From assembly GCA_020853815.1 (NCBI GenBank), contig JADYYE010000090.1:1-64000 (forward strand): DNA of 64,000 bases, given 5' to 3'. Origin of the DNA: Phycisphaerales bacterium (GTDB lineage: Bacteria > Planctomycetota > Phycisphaerae > Phycisphaerales > UBA1924). The notes beneath the pieces are model-generated. The model did not search any database and was not told where the DNA came from. It saw only the letters and a list, made by a program, of their open reading frames with translations. Each line of letters starts with the position of its first letter. The stretch's first letter is position 1. The position numbers and the translations under genes are program-made. This document shows, in pieces, positions 25,089-33,786 of this stretch.

Positions 25089-26326
25089 GCGAGCGACCGG
25101 ACCAACATGGGGCGGAAGAACAGCGCGACGCGGCGCGGCGGGACGCGGACTTTGATGCCGCCCTGTCGCCCGGCGACGAGTCGGCTCTTGAGGCGTTGAT
25201 CGACGCGGGGTACGAGGTTTCACGAGTGCCCGAGCAGCACAGGGCGCGAGCCGAGAGACTGGCCGCGATGCTGGGCTTGTTGGATGCGCCGCTGAGCTTC
25301 GAGGGGCGTGACGAGACCGACGAGATCATGGCGAAGCTGCGCGATCACGCTCGCCCGCTGAGTGTTTCGCTCTCTGGCGACGACGTCCAGTTCATGGAAC
25401 TGAACCCGCCCGAGCGGGAGATCATCGCGGCGGACGCCCGCGCTACGCGGCATGCCTCGCTCCGCGCCCTGGTGGTTTCCAAGAGCCCCGTGATCGCCTT
25501 CGACCAGGATTTGTGCGATCGCACGTTCGATTTGATCATGCTTGCGGAAGAGTCGCAGCGACGTCTGCGCATGCCGGTCGCGACGGGCGGCGGGTCGCGC
25601 TGGACTTGGCGCGAGTTGGTGACGATCGCGGCGACGCTGCTCCTGGGCGCTTCGGTGATCTTGCCGCTCCTGGCCGCGGGAGAGCACCGGGCGCGGCGGC
25701 TCGCCTGCACGGGCAACCTGCGCGACGTCGCGGGTGCGATGGGTCAATACGCGAATCAGTATCGGGACTCGATGCCGATCGCGACGGCGTCGCTCGGTGG
25801 CGGCGGCGGCGACCAGCGTTGGTGGAACGTGGGGACGAGCTCGTCCAACTCGGCGAATCTCTACACGCTGGTCCGGGGCGGATTCGCGTCGCTGCGAGCG
25901 CTGGCGTGCCCTGGGAATCCCTCGGCGTGCTGCGAGATGCGCGACCCCTCCGCGATCGATTGGAAGTGCCTCGACGAGGTTTCGTTCAGCTACCAGATTC
26001 AGAAAGGATCGGAGTCGTCACGGCTGCGCGAGCCCTCGCGGACGGCGGTCCTGGCCGACCGCTCGCCGGTGGTCCGTCGCGCGGTGGCGGGCGGTGTGAT
26101 CTACCCGTTCGAGAACTCGTGCAATCATGGGCGGCAGGGGCAGGATGTTTTGTTCGCCGACGGCTCGGTGGTGTGGCATTCGACGCCGGTGCTGTCCAAC
26201 GGCGACAACATCTGGCTGCCGCGGGCGATCGAGGAGCAGATCAGGGCGGCGATGATGAGCGTCGACCCGACACTCAAGGGCGTGGAGACGCCGGAATCTT
26301 CGGCGGACGCGTTCCTCGGGCCGTGA
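25085..26326 (+). CDS. Membrane anti-sigma-like protein fused to a pilin-like (DUF1559-type) exported domain
   Basis: 413 residues, coupled by ATGA to the sigma gene. Residues 1-175 are cytoplasmic, charged and helical; one membrane span is at about 178-197 (IAATLLLGASVILPLLAAG). The outside part begins RRLACTGNLRDVAGAMGQYANQY, which matches the N-terminal signature of planctomycete pseudopilin-like DUF1559 proteins, and ends with FADGSVVW preceded by NHGRQGQ, their H-x(9-10)-DG motif. So a sigma-factor regulator seems to carry a pilin-like sensor or passenger. No ZAS motif. Regulation of the sigma factor is inferred from coupling and topology. Confidence 0.75.
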   Translation: MSERPDQHGAEEQRDAARRDADFDAALSPGDESALEALIDAGYEVSRVPEQHRARAERLAAMLGLLDAPLSFEGRDETDEIMAKLRDHARPLSVSLSGDDVQFMELNPPEREIIAADARATRHASLRALVVSKSPVIAFDQDLCDRTFDLIMLAEESQRRLRMPVATGGGSRWTWRELVTIAATLLLGASVILPLLAAGEHRARRLACTGNLRDVAGAMGQYANQYRDSMPIATASLGGGGGDQRWWNVGTSSSNSANLYTLVRGGFASLRALACPGNPSACCEMRDPSAIDWKCLDEVSFSYQIQKGSESSRLREPSRTAVLADRSPVVRRAVAGGVIYPFENSCNHGRQGQDVLFADGSVVWHSTPVLSNGDNIWLPRAIEEQIRAAMMSVDPTLKGVETPESSADAFLGP

Positions 26327-26633
26327 ATGGCCTGACGGGAAACGGCGAGGCAGGGGAAGAAGGCCTCCCTCGCTGGCGCTTCGTTTTCGATACGGCAAGA
26401 CACCCTCGCTGGCGTCTCAGAAACGTTGGCGGGGGAATCGACACCGACGAGATGTCTTGTTCGGATTGTGCTCGGAATCCCACCATTTGTCTGGAACTTG
26501 CTGGGGCGAGGGGAGCGGTCTACCATCCCGGCCCTGCCTGAGCGCTTCGGGTGTCGAATCCGTGGGGTTCGGGGTTGTCGTGATGATTCGCGGGAGAGGG
26601 TTTGCCCGCCTGAGTTGGAGCGTTGGTGAAGCC
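26327..26633. other. Leader and intergenic region upstream of rpmI
   Basis: 307 bp without a gene. It holds two near-copies of CCCTCGCTGGCG (about 26365 and 26401), the predicted rpmI promoter at 26498-26526 and an untranslated leader of about 100 nt. No infC is present, although it usually precedes rpmI. Confidence 0.6.
26498..26526 (+). promoter_or_regulatory. Predicted promoter of rpmI-rplT
   Basis: TTGCTG at 26498-26503, 17-bp spacer, TACCAT at 26521-26526, leaving a leader of about 100 nt before the rpmI start. Moderate match to sigma-70. Confidence 0.35.
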
Positions 26634-26924
26634 ATGAAGAACAAGAGCCACAAAGGCCTTCTGAAGCGGGTTCGGATCAGCAAGTCCGGCAAGCTCCGGC
26701 ACCGCTCGGCCAATCACAAGCACCTTCGCTCGGGCAAGGGCGGGAAGCGTCTGCGTCACCTGCGTCAGGACCCGTACATGTCCAACGCCGACGCCAAGCG
26801 GCTCGAGAAGCTGCTGTTCCGCCGCCTGCGTGGCCGTGACCAGCCTCGGGCGGCGCTTCGTCGCAGCCCGTCGCCCGCGCAGAGCAAGGCGTTGAAGGCC
26901 GAGAAGGCCAAGGCGTCGAAGTAG
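26634..26924 (+). CDS. rpmI: Ribosomal protein L35 with C-terminal extension
   Basis: 96 residues against about 65 usually. The first 65 are L35: MKNKSHKGLLKRVRISKSGK, RRSANHKH-type loop (HRSANHKHLRS), RLRHLRQDPYMSNADAKRLEKLL. The last 30 are a basic Pro/Ala/Lys tail (RRSPSPAQSKALKAEKAKASK). It is a large-subunit protein of the ribosome. ATG 26634 starts the conserved N-terminus. rplT follows after 87 bp; infC is not in front. Confidence 0.93.
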   Translation: MKNKSHKGLLKRVRISKSGKLRHRSANHKHLRSGKGGKRLRHLRQDPYMSNADAKRLEKLLFRRLRGRDQPRAALRRSPSPAQSKALKAEKAKASK

Positions 26925-27011
26925 TCCGGTAGAGTTTTCCGTGCGCGTCGGGTTCAAGCCGTCGGGAGTTTCCCGTCGCCCCGCACGAGCCGGCCGTTTG
27001 GGAGTTTGTCC

Positions 27012-27386
27012 ATGCCCCGCGTTCGTAAAGGCGCCGCTCGCGCCCAGGCCCGTAAGAGAATTCTCCGCACCGCTCGTGGCTATTTCGGCACGGGCAGCCG
27101 TCACAAGTACCGCGCCGAGAACGCGATCATCCGCGCCGGCGTGTACGCGTATCGCGACCGTCGCAACCGCAAGCGTGACTATCGCGCGCTGTGGATCACG
27201 CGTATCACGGCGGCGTGCCGCCTGCGGGACACGCGTTACAGCCTGTTCATGGGCGGCCTGCGTCTGGCGGGCGTGGTCCTGAACCGCAAGATGCTGAGCC
27301 AGGTCGCGATCGAGGACCCCAAGCTCTTCGACCGTCTGGTCGAGATCGCCAAGAAGGCGAGCACCGCGACGCCGGCCAAGGCCTGA
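27012..27386 (+). CDS. rplT: Ribosomal protein L20
   Basis: 124 residues, near the usual 117. It binds 23S rRNA early in 50S assembly and in many bacteria represses its own operon. Family blocks: MPRVRKGAARAQARKRILR, ARGYFGTGSRHKYRAENAI, YAYRDRRNRKRDYRALWITRI, RDTRYSLFMGGLRLAGVVLNRKMLSQVA. ATG 27012 follows GGGAG; a codon at 27006 is in frame but gives an atypical extra MS. A strong terminator closes the transcript. Confidence 0.97.
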   Translation: MPRVRKGAARAQARKRILRTARGYFGTGSRHKYRAENAIIRAGVYAYRDRRNRKRDYRALWITRITAACRLRDTRYSLFMGGLRLAGVVLNRKMLSQVAIEDPKLFDRLVEIAKKASTATPAKA

Positions 27387-27410
27387 ATGAGATCTTGAGT
27401 CGAAGCAGAA

Positions 27411-27434
27411 GCGCCCGCGATTGCGGGCGTTTTT
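27411..27434 (+). terminator. Rho-independent terminator of rpmI-rplT
   Basis: Seven-bp stem CGCCCGC (27412-27418) / GCGGGCG (27423-27429), GATT tetraloop, then TTTTT. It begins 25 bp after the rplT stop. Confidence 0.92.
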
Positions 27435-27567
27435 CATTGGCACGGATCGCGGCCCGGCTTCGGCGGGACGGAGAGCCGCTCGGAAGAGCGGGAGGGGTGC
27501 GGCGCCCGGAGCGCGGAGCGCGAGAGCCCGCCGGGCGAGATCGGTCGGGCGTGGCAACAATCGGTCG

Positions 27568-28383
27568 ATGATGACGCTTCGGAAGGACCGGTTGTCGCTG
27601 GCGATGTCGGGCTTGCAGGCCTGCGCGGACGTGCGCGATACCTCGGCGCGGGGCTTGATCGAGTGGATCGGGTCGCGGGGTGTGCGGTTCGTGCAACTCG
27701 ACGCGGCCATGGCGGGGATGCGGGCCAGAGAGCTCGGACGCTCGGCGCGGCGGGACATCGCGGCCTTGGTGAAGCGCGTCGGGCTCTCGATCTCCGGGCT
27801 CGACCTGTGGGTTCCTGCGGCGCACTTTGTGGACCCGGCGAACCAGCAGCGGGCGATCGACGCGACGATCGGCGCGTGCGAGCTGGCGGCGCAGCTGCGA
27901 TCAATTCTTGGTGACGCGGGCGGCGTCGCGGGGAATAACGCGGGCTTTGGCGTGTCGCTTTCGCTGCACGAGGAGACGCCCGGGGCGGTGCTCGACGCGA
28001 TCGGAGCGGCGGCGTCGCGGGCGGGAGTTTTCGTGTTCGACCACGCCTGGCCGATGCGGAGCGTTGCGAGCGATTCGCCGATCCGGGTGGCCATCGATCC
28101 CGCGGTGCTGATCGGGGCGGGCGCTTCGGTGGCGAAGGCCGTCCTGTCGGCATCGCCGGCACCCGGGGCGTTCCGGCTCAGTGATTTCTCGGCGATAGGG
28201 CGTGTCGCGGCGGGCGGGGGCTCGCTCGATCTTGCGGGCTATGACATTGCGCTCACGACGATCAACTGGGGCGGGGCGGTGACGCTGGACATCCGCGGGC
28301 TGCGGGAGGCCGCGGCGGTTGATCGGGTGATTCAGCGGCTGAGCGATTCGGCCTCGTCGTCGGGGATCGTGAAGTTTGAGTAG
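27568..28383 (+). CDS. Sugar phosphate isomerase/epimerase-like TIM-barrel protein
   Basis: 271 residues. The alternating strand/helix pattern and segments RFVQLDAAMAG, GLSISGLDLWVPAAHF, VSLSLHEETPG and VFVFDHAW suit the xylose-isomerase-like TIM barrel family. The metal-binding Glu/His set is not complete enough to name a reaction. ATG 27568 or 27571. The last 52 bp overlap, convergently, the end of yebC. Confidence 0.6.
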   Translation: MMTLRKDRLSLAMSGLQACADVRDTSARGLIEWIGSRGVRFVQLDAAMAGMRARELGRSARRDIAALVKRVGLSISGLDLWVPAAHFVDPANQQRAIDATIGACELAAQLRSILGDAGGVAGNNAGFGVSLSLHEETPGAVLDAIGAAASRAGVFVFDHAWPMRSVASDSPIRVAIDPAVLIGAGASVAKAVLSASPAPGAFRLSDFSAIGRVAAGGGSLDLAGYDIALTTINWGGAVTLDIRGLREAAAVDRVIQRLSDSASSSGIVKFE

Positions 28384-29099
28384 ACGTTCTGCACGTCGTC
28401 GAGGTCTTCGAGGGCGTCGACGAGATCGAGGAGGTTCTTGGCCGCGTCGCCGCGGACCTCGACCTTGTTCTGCGGGATCATGGCGATGCGAGCCTCGATG
28501 ATGGTGAGCCCGGCGTGCTCGATCGCGTCCTTGACGCGCTGAAAGCCGTCGACGGGGGTGAGGATGACGAAGGCCGCGTCATCGTCGGAGGGATCGTCGG
28601 GGGATTCGACATCGGCGGCGCCGGCGTCGATGGCGAGTTCAAGGACGCGGTCCTCGGTAAGGCCGGCGGCCTTGGCGACGATCTGCCCGCGCGCGTCGAA
28701 CATGTAGGCGACGCAGCCGGTATTGCCGAGGTTTCCCTCGTGATTGGAGAAGGCGAGGCGGACGTCGCCGACGGTTCGGGTGCGGTTGTCGGTGAGGGCG
28801 TCGACGATGATGGCGGCGCCGCCCGAGCCGTAGCCCTCGTAGCGGGTGGGCTCGTAGTTTTCGCCCGCGCCGGCGCCGGAGCCTTTCTTGATGGCGCGTT
28901 CGATGGTGTCGCGGGGCATGTTGGCGTAGCGGGCCTCGTCGATGGCGTAGCGGAGGGAGAGGTTGCTGGCGGGGTCGGGCCCGCCGTTCTTGGCGGCGAC
29001 GATGATCGCCTTGGCGACCTTGGTCCAGACCTTGCCGCGGCGTTTGTCGACGACGGCCTTTCGGTGCTTGATCTTGCTCCACTTGTTGTGGCCTGCCAC
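28332..29099 (-). CDS. yebC: YebC/PmpR/TACO1 family regulator
   Basis: 255 residues. The start AGHNKWSKIKHRKAVVDKRR is diagnostic, followed by GGPDPASNLSLRYAIDEARYANMP, IKKGSGAGAGENYEPTRYEGYG and the C-terminal DLDDVQNVYSNFTIPDDE. Family members act as DNA-binding transcription regulators or as factors that relieve ribosome stalling at prolines. The start is a GTG at 29099 with CCGGAG upstream. It is not next to ruvC, its common neighbour; only a ruvC tail exists 19 kb away in this window. Confidence 0.93.
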   Translation of the reverse strand: MAGHNKWSKIKHRKAVVDKRRGKVWTKVAKAIIVAAKNGGPDPASNLSLRYAIDEARYANMPRDTIERAIKKGSGAGAGENYEPTRYEGYGSGGAAIIVDALTDNRTRTVGDVRLAFSNHEGNLGNTGCVAYMFDARGQIVAKAAGLTEDRVLELAIDAGAADVESPDDPSDDDAAFVILTPVDGFQRVKDAIEHAGLTIIEARIAMIPQNKVEVRGDAAKNLLDLVDALEDLDDVQNVYSNFTIPDDEAESLSR

Positions 29100-29202
29100 G
29101 GGGAACTCCGGTGATGCGGCGGGGCCGCGATGCTGGGGGTGAAAGGGACGGATCGGGTGACGAGCGATGGACGGGGCGAGCGAGAAAGGTCTGTGAGGCA
29201 GA

Positions 29203-29240
29203 GGCAATGGGGAATGGGCAATAGGCAATGGGGCAAAGAA
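29203..29240. repeat. Degenerate short-period array (GGCAATG-type)
   Basis: A run of imperfect GGCAATGG/GGGCAATA words between yebC and the TPR lipoprotein gene, purine-rich on the plus strand. It ends in GGGGCAAAGAAGAGG, which resembles the array at 34650. Confidence 0.6.
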
Positions 29241-29277
29241 GAGGTGGAAGCCGCGAACGGCACACTCGGCGTGCGCG

Positions 29278-32200
29278 CTATCGGTCGGCGTGCTTGATGG
29301 GCAGGGCGACCTGCGGCTCGCGCCCCGCGTCGAGGGCCTGCAGCTTCGCCAGGATCGAATCGAACTCCTTCTGCAAGCGTTCGCGGGCGGCGGTGCTGGC
29401 GTTCTGCGAGAGCTCGCGTAGGTCGGTGCGCGAGAACTCCAGGGCCTTTTTCCAGGCCTCGCGGGCGTCGTCCTTGTTTCCGGCGCGCCAGATCGCGTCG
29501 CCCAGGTGGTCGTGGAGAGTGGGGTTTTCCTTGCCGCCTTCGAGCGTGACGGCCCGCCTGAGGAGCGTGACGGCGCCGGCGCGGAGGATCGTGCCGTCGG
29601 CGGAGACTTCGTCGGCGATGATGTTCTCGTGATAGCGGAGCCAGGCGAGGGAATCGACGACGCTGGCCTCGTCGGGGAGGAGCTGGGCGGCGCGGGAGAG
29701 GAACTTTTCGGAGTCGGCAAAGTCGCCGCCGCGTTCGAGGATGGCGTAGCCGAGGTTGTTCATGGACCAGGCGTGGTCGGGATCGAAGCGGAGGGCGACG
29801 CGGTAGCAGTATCGCGAGATTTCCTCGCGTCCTTGCGACGAGCAGAGGTTGCCGAGGAGATAGGCGAACTCGGCCTGGGCCTTGGCGTCGCCCGCGGGGA
29901 TCTTCGGCTCCTTGAGCGCGGTGGTGACGATCTTGGTGACGCTGGGGCTGGTGTTGAACTGGGCCACGATCGCGTCGATGTCCGGTGCTTCGCCGTGGAC
30001 GACGGTCATGCGGAGCAGCTCGAAGAGCAGGTCGTCGGCGACGGCGGGGAAGTCGGCGGCGGCGCGGAGGAAGGGGAGCGACTCCTTGGGAGCGGTGCCG
30101 GCGACACCGATCGCGGCGCGGGCGTTGAAGACGTGGGCGCCGCTGGGGAAGTCCTTGGACGCGCGATCGACGGCGGCGCGGACGGCGGAGAGGTCGACAG
30201 GATCGGCCGACGCGAGGATCTGCACGCGGCGCTCGTGCAATTGCGGCGGCAGCGCGGGGCAAAGGCGGACGGCGGCCTCAATCACGCGGGCGATATCGGG
30301 GTTCCTGAGCTGGTCGGCGGGTTTCTCGCCCAGGGCGGCGATGATCGCGGCGGAGAGCGCGGAGGTGGCGCTGGGATTCAGCGAGAGCCAGGCGGGCCAC
30401 GGGGCGTTCAGGGCGTCGCCCGCCGCGGCCCATTCGTCGCGGCGGAGAGAGGAAATCGCGAGCTCGATTGCGCCGGTGAGCGTGCCCGAGCCGCGGGCCA
30501 TGCGATCGCGTTCCACCGCGTCGGCCTCGTCAGCCCTTTTCAGCACGTCGCGAAGGATGCGTTCGCGCGCGATGCTGTAGTCGCGGAGCGGGCGGGCGTT
30601 CCAGCGATCGGCGAGGAACGCCGCCGCCTCCTCGGCCTTGCCCTGCTGAACCAGCAAGCGGGCGAGCACGACGGACGGCCAGGGCTCCTCGGGGTGGCGG
30701 GCGATGAGCGATCGCGTCCAGGCCTCGTTGTCGGCGAGTGACTTTGCGTCGGCGTTGCGGGCGCGATCCCAGATCGTGCCCAGCAGCGTGCCGACAGCCT
30801 GGTTTTCCGGGTGATCGTCGGCGATTTCTTTCAGCAGGCGGGCGGCTTCCTGAAGCGCGCCGCCCTGCGTGAGTTCCTGCGCGGCGAGGAAGCGGAGCAG
30901 CGAGGAGCCGGGCGAGGTGGTGCGGAGGGCGCGGGCGACCTCGGTGAGGTTCTCCTGGTTGGCGAGCGGGCCGCCCGGCGCGTAGAGGGTGATAAGGCCC
31001 TCATAGGCGCGGGGCTCGCCGGGATCGAGATTGAACGCGCGGCGGAGGTGCTTCTCGGCCGCGGGTGCGTCGCCGGTGGAGAGGGCGACGCTGGCGGCGT
31101 CGATGAGCGTCTGCGGAGTCTCGTGTTGCGATAGAGCGATCTTGATGAGTTCGGCGGCCTCGGCGCGCCGGCCGCAGAGATCGAACGCGCGAGCGCGGAC
31201 GGCGGGCGGAGCGCCCGAGAGAGAGGAGAGGGCGGCGTCGACAACGGCGAACGCGCCGCGGGCCATGGCGGCCTCGACGCGGGCCAGCGCGACGGCGTGC
31301 GCGAGTTCGCCGGCCGCGGCTACGCCGGCCAGTGCGTCGAGGGCGTCGGAAGGTCGCTCGATCAGGATGAGCACGCGGGCTCGGAGGAGGGACGCGGCGG
31401 GGGATGCTTCCCGCGAGAGCGATTCCAAGATCGGATCGAGGGATGCGGCCCGCGATTGCAGCGAGCGTGCGATCGCGGCGGCGGCGGGGGGGGTATCGGC
31501 GACGGCCCGTGAAAGGAGTGGCGCGGGCGGGGTCTCGAGGAGCGCGATCGAAACAAAGTCACGGGCGGCGGCGCCATCGGAGGGTTGCGCGGCCAGGTGG
31601 GCCCGGAGGATGTCGAGGGCCGCTCGCGGCTCGGCCACCGTGGCGCGGGCCCGCGCGATATTCGACAGCGCGGTGGGGGCGTTTGAGCCGGTCGCGATCG
31701 CGCGGCGCATGAGCGGGGCGTGCCCGGAGGCGTCGGCCACGTATCGCAGCATCGCGGTGTCGGAGGGCTCGAACTCGCCACGGGCGCTGGAGGCGATGGC
31801 GACGGCGAGGAGGGCGGCGTCGGCGCGGCGCGAGCTGCGGAGGAGCGCGTAGGTCTTGCGTTTCCAGAGCGAGACGGGGTCGGCGGCGCCGTGGGCGGCG
31901 GAGGCCTCGTAGGCACGGACGGCGCGCTCGAACTGCCCGAGGCGACACAGGATGTCACCGGCGCGGCGCGAGAGCTCGCCGCGTCGGCGCAGAAGCTCGC
32001 CCAGCTCGTTGCGGAGGCGAGTGGTGGTGCCGAACTGAGGCGGGAGCGAGACCGCCTTGACGATCGCGTCGACGCCCGCCTGGAGATGGCCGCGTTTGAT
32101 GAGGGCGTCCGAGAAATCCATCCACACGACGAACGGCATGGCGGGGTCGGTCTTTTCCGGGCGCGACCGAAGCGCGGCGGCGAAGTAGGCGATCGCGTCG

Positions 32201-33003
32201 TCGGTCTGGTCGGATTCGTCCGCTTCGAGGCCGAGCTGCCAGAAGACCCTGGGATCGGAGAGGCCCAGGGAGGCGGCGCGGCGGTAGGCGTCGGCGGCGG
32301 ACATGCGTCGCCCGGCGGCGAGGCGTGCGTCGCCCAGGGCGCGGAAGGGTTCGGGCGAGGCGGGGTCGAGCTTGACGGCGCTCTCCAGATCGACGATCGC
32401 GCCGACGGAATCGCCGGACAGCAGCTTCGTTCGCCCCTGGGCGTACAGGCGGATCGCCTCGGTGCGCGCGTCGTCGGTGACGGCGGGGGGCGCGGCTTGC
32501 CCGGCGGAGGGGAGCGCGGCCGAGCTCATGATGTCGTCGAGTGAACGGGTCGCGTCGTCGTCGAGGGGCGCGGGGGCGACGTCATCGGGTGCCAAGCCGG
32601 GTGGGAGGGGGATTTCGTGCGAGGGTGCTTCGGCGGGCATGGCGTCGCGGGCGAGAGCTTCAAGCTCGCAGCGGGCGGAACGGGCGTCGTCGGAGATGCC
32701 CGGCGCGTCGGCGAGCGAGGTCGGCGGGGCCTGGGACTCCTGCGAAGCGCGATCGCCGGAGGTCGTGCCGCGGGTATCGATTGGCTGAGCTTCGATCGGC
32801 GGCTGAGTTGACGCGGATGGACCGGTTGCGGCGCAAGCGGCGAGCGAAAGCGAAAGGCCCGCGACGGCGATGAGGCCGAACAGATGTGAAGAACGAGCGG
32901 CGATCGCGGCGAGCGGTCGGCGGCCCGAAGCTCGCACGGACCCGAAGGCGCGTCCGTGGCACGGGGGCGCGGTCTCAGGCATCGGACTCACCACGCTGTG
33001 CAT
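29278..33003 (-). CDS. Very large TPR lipoprotein
   Basis: 1241 residues. A lipoprotein signal near residues 41-57 ends in LSLAAC, so the mature protein is lipid-anchored. TPR repeats are clear at about 180-290 (AIRLYAQGRTKLLSGDSVGAIVDLESAV, PFRALGDARLAAGRRMSAADAYRRA, AIAYFAAALRSRPE), again at 570-760, and close to the C-terminus (AQAEFAYLLGNLCSSQGREEISRYCYRVALRFDPDHAWSMNNLGYAI). ATG 33003 has AGGAG seven bases upstream; 33060 and 32982 are alternatives. It probably scaffolds an envelope complex. Its own partners are not evident; it is followed by yebC with an array in between. Confidence 0.82.
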   Translation of the reverse strand: MHSVVSPMPETAPPCHGRAFGSVRASGRRPLAAIAARSSHLFGLIAVAGLSLSLAACAATGPSASTQPPIEAQPIDTRGTTSGDRASQESQAPPTSLADAPGISDDARSARCELEALARDAMPAEAPSHEIPLPPGLAPDDVAPAPLDDDATRSLDDIMSSAALPSAGQAAPPAVTDDARTEAIRLYAQGRTKLLSGDSVGAIVDLESAVKLDPASPEPFRALGDARLAAGRRMSAADAYRRAASLGLSDPRVFWQLGLEADESDQTDDAIAYFAAALRSRPEKTDPAMPFVVWMDFSDALIKRGHLQAGVDAIVKAVSLPPQFGTTTRLRNELGELLRRRGELSRRAGDILCRLGQFERAVRAYEASAAHGAADPVSLWKRKTYALLRSSRRADAALLAVAIASSARGEFEPSDTAMLRYVADASGHAPLMRRAIATGSNAPTALSNIARARATVAEPRAALDILRAHLAAQPSDGAAARDFVSIALLETPPAPLLSRAVADTPPAAAAIARSLQSRAASLDPILESLSREASPAASLLRARVLILIERPSDALDALAGVAAAGELAHAVALARVEAAMARGAFAVVDAALSSLSGAPPAVRARAFDLCGRRAEAAELIKIALSQHETPQTLIDAASVALSTGDAPAAEKHLRRAFNLDPGEPRAYEGLITLYAPGGPLANQENLTEVARALRTTSPGSSLLRFLAAQELTQGGALQEAARLLKEIADDHPENQAVGTLLGTIWDRARNADAKSLADNEAWTRSLIARHPEEPWPSVVLARLLVQQGKAEEAAAFLADRWNARPLRDYSIARERILRDVLKRADEADAVERDRMARGSGTLTGAIELAISSLRRDEWAAAGDALNAPWPAWLSLNPSATSALSAAIIAALGEKPADQLRNPDIARVIEAAVRLCPALPPQLHERRVQILASADPVDLSAVRAAVDRASKDFPSGAHVFNARAAIGVAGTAPKESLPFLRAAADFPAVADDLLFELLRMTVVHGEAPDIDAIVAQFNTSPSVTKIVTTALKEPKIPAGDAKAQAEFAYLLGNLCSSQGREEISRYCYRVALRFDPDHAWSMNNLGYAILERGGDFADSEKFLSRAAQLLPDEASVVDSLAWLRYHENIIADEVSADGTILRAGAVTLLRRAVTLEGGKENPTLHDHLGDAIWRAGNKDDAREAWKKALEFSRTDLRELSQNASTAARERLQKEFDSILAKLQALDAGREPQVALPIKHADR

Positions 33004-33078
33004 GAACGACGGCTCCTGTGGTGATGGGTTCTTCAGTCGGCGTGCTGCGGCGGTCGACATCGGGCCGGCGCGAGACGG

Positions 33079-33786
33079 TCAGCCCTTGCCGACCTTTTTT
33101 CGTGGCGGCGTGCGGGGCTTGTCGCCCGCGTCTTTCGGTTCCTTGATGCTTTTCGTGGTTTTCTTCGCGAGTTCGTCGGCGGCCGCCTGGAGAGCGCCGT
33201 AGGCCGCGAGCGCCTCACCCGCCTTCAACTGACGTTCGAGCCAGCCCGACACCGCCTCGGCCTCTTCGGTGGGGGCGAGCACGCCCTCCTCAGCGAGGAA
33301 ATCGCGGATTCGATCATCGACGGGCATGGCGTGCCCGGCGCAGGAGGAAAGGAAGACGCGGGCGGCGGCGAAGGTCGGCACGCCATCGAGCGTTTCGAGG
33401 TACTGGCGTGCGTCGCGTTTTCCGGCGGAGAGAACGGGTTGGAGCGTGACCCTGTGCTCGCGCTTGTAGATGTCGTTGAGCGCGGCGCGGATGCGGGCGG
33501 CACGCTCGGCGGCCTTGGGATAGCGATCGCCCAGCATCTGGCGGATCTCTTCGGGGAAGCACACGCGGAGTTCGTTGTAGTCGACCACGCCGGCGCGGAT
33601 GCGGGCGAGCGCCTCGCGGGCCTGCGAGCTGCGCGCGTCCCACACGAGCATCGAGAAGATCAGCTCCTCGACCACGGGCTCCAGCCAGGGGGGCGCAGGC
33701 TCTGGGAGCGGCTCGGGGAGCGGCGTGACACCCTTGAGCTTCTTCAGCAGCGTCGCGAACTTCTTGGCGGCGTCGGGAGTCGTCAC
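33079..33786 (-). CDS. HhH-GPD (endonuclease III fold) protein lacking the catalytic lysine and Fe-S cluster
   Basis: 235 residues. The alpha-helical fold of endonuclease III is recognisable: LEPVVEELIFSMLVWDARSSQAREAL, then the helix-hairpin-helix LETLDGVPTFAAARVFL and the following PVDDR aspartate, the equivalent of the catalytic Asp. The lysine normally at G-x-K-T-A is missing (VPTFAAA), and there is no four-cysteine cluster loop in the C-terminus, which is lysine-rich instead. It may be a glycosylase without lyase activity or a DNA-binding derivative. It overlaps the end of rbfA by four bases, an unusual partner for a ribosome-assembly gene. Confidence 0.75.
   Translation of the reverse strand: MTTPDAAKKFATLLKKLKGVTPLPEPLPEPAPPWLEPVVEELIFSMLVWDARSSQAREALARIRAGVVDYNELRVCFPEEIRQMLGDRYPKAAERAARIRAALNDIYKREHRVTLQPVLSAGKRDARQYLETLDGVPTFAAARVFLSSCAGHAMPVDDRIRDFLAEEGVLAPTEEAEAVSGWLERQLKAGEALAAYGALQAAADELAKKTTKSIKEPKDAGDKPRTPPRKKVGKG

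Noticed and set aside
28478-30262. 594-codon minus-strand open frame
   Set aside because: Arg/Pro/Ser-rich reading across yebC and the TPR gene in the wrong frame.
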